DNA from: CAYZHV01 sp964478055
Lineage (GTDB): Bacteria > Spirochaetota > Spirochaetia > DSM-27196 > Alkalispirochaetaceae
Assembly: GCA_964478055.1 (NCBI GenBank)
Contig: CAYZHV010000067.1
Location: 1-15,860 of the forward strand
Reading direction: 5' to 3'
DNA: 15,860 nt
The position numbers and the translations under genes were made by a program. The notes below the pieces were generated by a model. It made no database searches and was not told where the DNA came from. It saw only the letters and a program-made list of their open reading frames with translations. This document shows, in pieces, positions 13,386-15,860 of the stretch. Positions within the stretch are counted from its first letter, which is position 1. Every line of letters begins with the position of its first letter.

Positions 13386-15806
13386 TTAACTGTTTTGGCC
13401 GCCTCCATTTCCGCCGAAGGAGCGAAGAACAGCCTGGAAGTCGGTAAGCTTCTGTTCCACTCGGCCGAAGATCGACTCCTTGGGAAATGCCCCCGACTCA
13501 TCCCGGCTGCCGGCACTAATGCCGGTGAGGAGCTCGATACCTTCCTCAACCCGGCTCAAGGACCAGAGGTGGAACTTTCCATCCTCGATCGCTTTGGCCA
13601 CATCCTCCCTCAACATTAGATTCTGTACATTGCTTGCGGGAATTGCCACTCCCTGGGTGCCGTCCAAACCCTGGACGGTACAGACATCAAAGAAACCTTC
13701 GATCTTCTCGTTCACTCCACCAATAGCCTGAATGTCGCCGTTCTGGTTCACCGAGCCGGTTACGGCGATTCCCTGCCTTACCGGCGTGTCCGAGAGAACT
13801 GAAAGGAGGGCGTACAGCTCTGCGGAGGAAGCGCTATCTCCCTCCACCCCGGAGTAGCTTTGTTCAAAGACCAGACGAGCGGACATTGAGAGCGCCGAGT
13901 GGCGGGCAAAACGCTTCGAAAGAAAGCCCGAGAGGATAAGCACCCCTTTATTGTGAATCGGACCGCCGAGCTTTGATTCGCGCTCTATATCCACAACCCC
14001 ATCCCGTCCGGCGGCGACGGTTGCGGTTATTCGATTTGGTCGGCCGAAGGTGAAATCCCCGAGCATCATGACCGACAGACCGTTCACCTGCCCTACCACC
14101 TCCTGATCGGTGTCGATAAGAAGAGTTCCTCGGTTGATCAGATCCACGATCTTGTCCTTGATCATCGAGGAACGGTAGATCTTCTCCTCCAGGGCACGCC
14201 GTACGTGGTTCCCGGTAATCTCCTTCGCGCCCTCCTGGGTGGCCCAGAATCCCGCCTCTCGAAGAACGTCCGAGAGTTCTCCGAATCGGGTGGAGATCTT
14301 CTCCTTGTGGTCCGCAACCCTATGGGCGTGCTCCATCATCACCGCCGCCGCTTCACCGTTGAGGTGCGGTACTTTTTCCCGTTCCACGATGGAGGCGAGG
14401 AAGCTCATGAAGCTCTTGTTGTTGTCGTCGTTCGCCTCCATTTCCACGTCAAAGTCCGCCTTTACCTTAAAGAGTTCCTGCATGTCCGGATCGAGCTGAT
14501 GGAGGAGCTGATAGATAATCGGACGGCCGATCAGGACCACCTTGAGGTCCAACGGTATGGACTGAGGGCGCAATGTCTTTATGGACATGAGCCCGAGTTG
14601 CTCCTGAACCTCCTCGATTCGCAGCTCGTTGCTCTTTAGGGCGCGTTTGAGGCCCTCCCAGCTGTAGGGGTTTCTCAGAACATCTTCCACCGTAAGCACG
14701 AGAAAACCCCCGTTCGCCTGCAGAAGGGCCCCGGGCTTGATGAGCGTGAAATCGGTGTTAAGCGCCCCCATTTGCATCTCTTTCTCGATGCGACCGACGA
14801 GATTGTTGTACGTCGGGTTCAGCTCAGTTACCACCGGGGCACCCTCTCTCCGGGAGTTGTCGACCACAACGTTGACCTGGTACTTCTTGAAGAACTGCTG
14901 CTTCATCGCTTCCATCTGCTGACGAACCTGCGGCGGCACCTGCTGCCCCTGCTGCTCCGGATCGCTCTTCAGGGTCTCGATGTTGTCGAGTACGTCCTCC
15001 TCCACGTCGTCCAGGTACGCAAGAACCTCGTCGTGGCCTTCATATTTCTCCCGCAGATCCTCCAGAGGACCTTCCATCCGGGCGCGCACGGCGTTCCTGT
15101 CGAGTTCCTTTACCTTGTCTTTGGCCTCCCGGTCGAGGCGCCGATACCGCTTCTGAATATCCTTGATCTCGTCCTGGAGCTCCTGCCGGCGCTGCTCGAT
15201 CTCTTCCTGCTCTTCCTGGGGGAGGTTCTGAAGATCCTCATCCCGCAGCGGTTCACCATCTTTCACGGGAACAAGCGCTGTACCCATAAAGGTCTGTTGC
15301 ATGACGAAGCCCTTCTCCTGGGCCTTCTCACGAATCTCCGCCTGGGCGTTCTGACCCTTTTCCTGGACCTCTCGCAGGGTCTCCTCCCGCTTGGAGGAGT
15401 ACTCATCACTCTCGAAAAGGCCGGGGATATCACGCTGAATGAACTCCTTGAGCTCATCAATGTCATCGCTGAACTCCCGACCCTTTCCCGGGTCCAGGCG
15501 GATCGCCCGCGGTTCATAGGGCTCCCTGTGGTTGTGAACAAAGCACCAATCCGAAGGAGTAGGTTTCTGGCTGGCCAGGTGCTCCACGAAATCCTTTACG
15601 GAGGTTTTCTTGCCGATACCGGGAGGGCCGGAGACGTATACATTAAAGCCCTCCCCTTCAACCTGGAGGCCGAACTCGAGAGCCTTGATGGCTCGGTCCT
15701 GGCCTATTATTTCCTCACTCGGCTCAGCCTCTGCGGTCCCCCTGAAAGGAAGCCGCTTCGGGTCCACCACTCGTCGGGCGTCGGCTACTGTCAGTTCATT
15801 GCTCAT
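13386..15806 (-). CDS. Lon-family ATP-dependent protease (LonB/AAA_32 type)
   Basis: An 806-residue AAA+ protease of the soluble 'Lon protease family' class that lacks the classical LonA N-domain. Walker A is at 60-68 (GPPGIGKKT), where the residue after GK is Lys rather than the usual Ser/Thr. A long, highly charged coiled-coil insertion spans about 135-310, as is typical of this class. The AAA module resumes with QANGGFLVLTVEDVL (363-377) and IPLDLKVVLIGRP (417-429). The C-terminal Lon protease domain has the catalytic Ser658 (EGDSASSAE) and Lys701 (IGGVNEKIEGFF), so proteolysis should be intact. ATG 15806 has AAGGAG six bases upstream. It is the first gene of a five-gene run, with the antiporter gene 6 bp downstream. 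Likely role: cytoplasmic protein quality control or regulated degradation; substrates are unknown. Confidence 0.94.
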   Translation of the reverse strand: MSNELTVADARRVVDPKRLPFRGTAEAEPSEEIIGQDRAIKALEFGLQVEGEGFNVYVSGPPGIGKKTSVKDFVEHLASQKPTPSDWCFVHNHREPYEPRAIRLDPGKGREFSDDIDELKEFIQRDIPGLFESDEYSSKREETLREVQEKGQNAQAEIREKAQEKGFVMQQTFMGTALVPVKDGEPLRDEDLQNLPQEEQEEIEQRRQELQDEIKDIQKRYRRLDREAKDKVKELDRNAVRARMEGPLEDLREKYEGHDEVLAYLDDVEEDVLDNIETLKSDPEQQGQQVPPQVRQQMEAMKQQFFKKYQVNVVVDNSRREGAPVVTELNPTYNNLVGRIEKEMQMGALNTDFTLIKPGALLQANGGFLVLTVEDVLRNPYSWEGLKRALKSNELRIEEVQEQLGLMSIKTLRPQSIPLDLKVVLIGRPIIYQLLHQLDPDMQELFKVKADFDVEMEANDDNNKSFMSFLASIVEREKVPHLNGEAAAVMMEHAHRVADHKEKISTRFGELSDVLREAGFWATQEGAKEITGNHVRRALEEKIYRSSMIKDKIVDLINRGTLLIDTDQEVVGQVNGLSVMMLGDFTFGRPNRITATVAAGRDGVVDIERESKLGGPIHNKGVLILSGFLSKRFARHSALSMSARLVFEQSYSGVEGDSASSAELYALLSVLSDTPVRQGIAVTGSVNQNGDIQAIGGVNEKIEGFFDVCTVQGLDGTQGVAIPASNVQNLMLREDVAKAIEDGKFHLWSLSRVEEGIELLTGISAGSRDESGAFPKESIFGRVEQKLTDFQAVLRSFGGNGGGQNS

Positions 15807-15826
15807 CGATTGCTCCTTACAAATTC

Positions 15827-15856
15827 AATATAGGGAGGCCAGAGGACTGGGGTAAA
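15827..15856 (-). promoter_or_regulatory. Candidate promoter of the lon-type/antiporter operon
   Basis: On the minus strand TTTACC (15851-15856) and TATATT (15827-15832) are separated by 18 bases, with four and five matches to the sigma-70 boxes. Transcription would start near 15820, leaving only a short leader before ATG 15806. No heat-shock CIRCE element is visible in the bases available; the window ends here. Confidence 0.4.
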
Positions 15857-15860
15857 CCGC

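Noticed and set aside
14772..15833. A 353-codon open frame on the plus strand
   Set aside because: It lies antisense to the Lon-type protease gene, its translation is a leucine-rich low-information string with no known motif, and no ribosome-binding site supports it. It arises from codon bias of the real gene.

Overview
The window looks like chromosomal DNA of a free-living, moderately GC-rich Spirochaetota bacterium (Spirochaeta/Alkalispirochaeta-like). This is an inference from the exported binding proteins, whose signal peptides end in a phenylalanine-alanine-alanine-glycine run followed by a small acidic patch (FAAGSSEA, FAAGQGEG), a style I associate with spirochaetes. No 16S, tRNA or other taxonomic marker is present. 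I see no insertion sequence, CRISPR array, phage gene or RNA gene. All genes but one lie on the minus strand and are tightly packed.

Region 1 (1-4805, minus): a carbohydrate-type ABC import operon. In transcription order it holds a solute-binding protein, two CUT1-type permeases (MalF-like then MalG-like, overlapping by 4 bp) and a LacI-family repressor. The 5' part of an arylsulfotransferase-like gene follows and runs off the left edge. There is no ATPase subunit, so a shared ATPase encoded elsewhere is expected. The promoter carries three copies of a CCGG-centred palindrome in and just downstream of a -35/-10 pair, the layout expected for repression by the operon's own LacI protein. A perfect 10-bp GC stem separates the binding-protein gene from the permease genes.

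Region 2 (4879-5376, plus): a divergently transcribed, short inorganic-pyrophosphatase-like gene with its own promoter and several changed active-site positions.

Region 3 (5437-9584, minus): a four-gene operon of a CtBP/PGDH-type D-2-hydroxyacid dehydrogenase and a tripartite tricarboxylate transporter in the order tctC-tctA-tctB. It probably imports an organic acid, with the dehydrogenase acting on a related hydroxy/keto acid. Its promoter has a 21-bp imperfect palindrome between -35 and -10, and a second inverted repeat upstream.

Region 4 (9652-15855, minus): five closely spaced genes: a Lon-family AAA+ protease (LonB/AAA_32 type), a CPA1 Na+/H+ antiporter fused to a C-terminal cyclic-nucleotide-binding domain, a dCTP deaminase/dUTPase-fold protein, an Mth938-domain protein and an MTH1187/YkoF-like thiamine-binding-family protein with an unusual tail. 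This set is the least ordinary part of the window. The last three are short, conserved and poorly characterised, and they sit behind a protease and an ion exchanger that may sense a nucleotide.

Nothing here is a clear-cut new system. The items most worth checking are the five-gene region 4 set, the ESFPASDPP-type tail, the divergent pyrophosphatase and dUTPase-fold proteins, and the two operator-bearing promoters.
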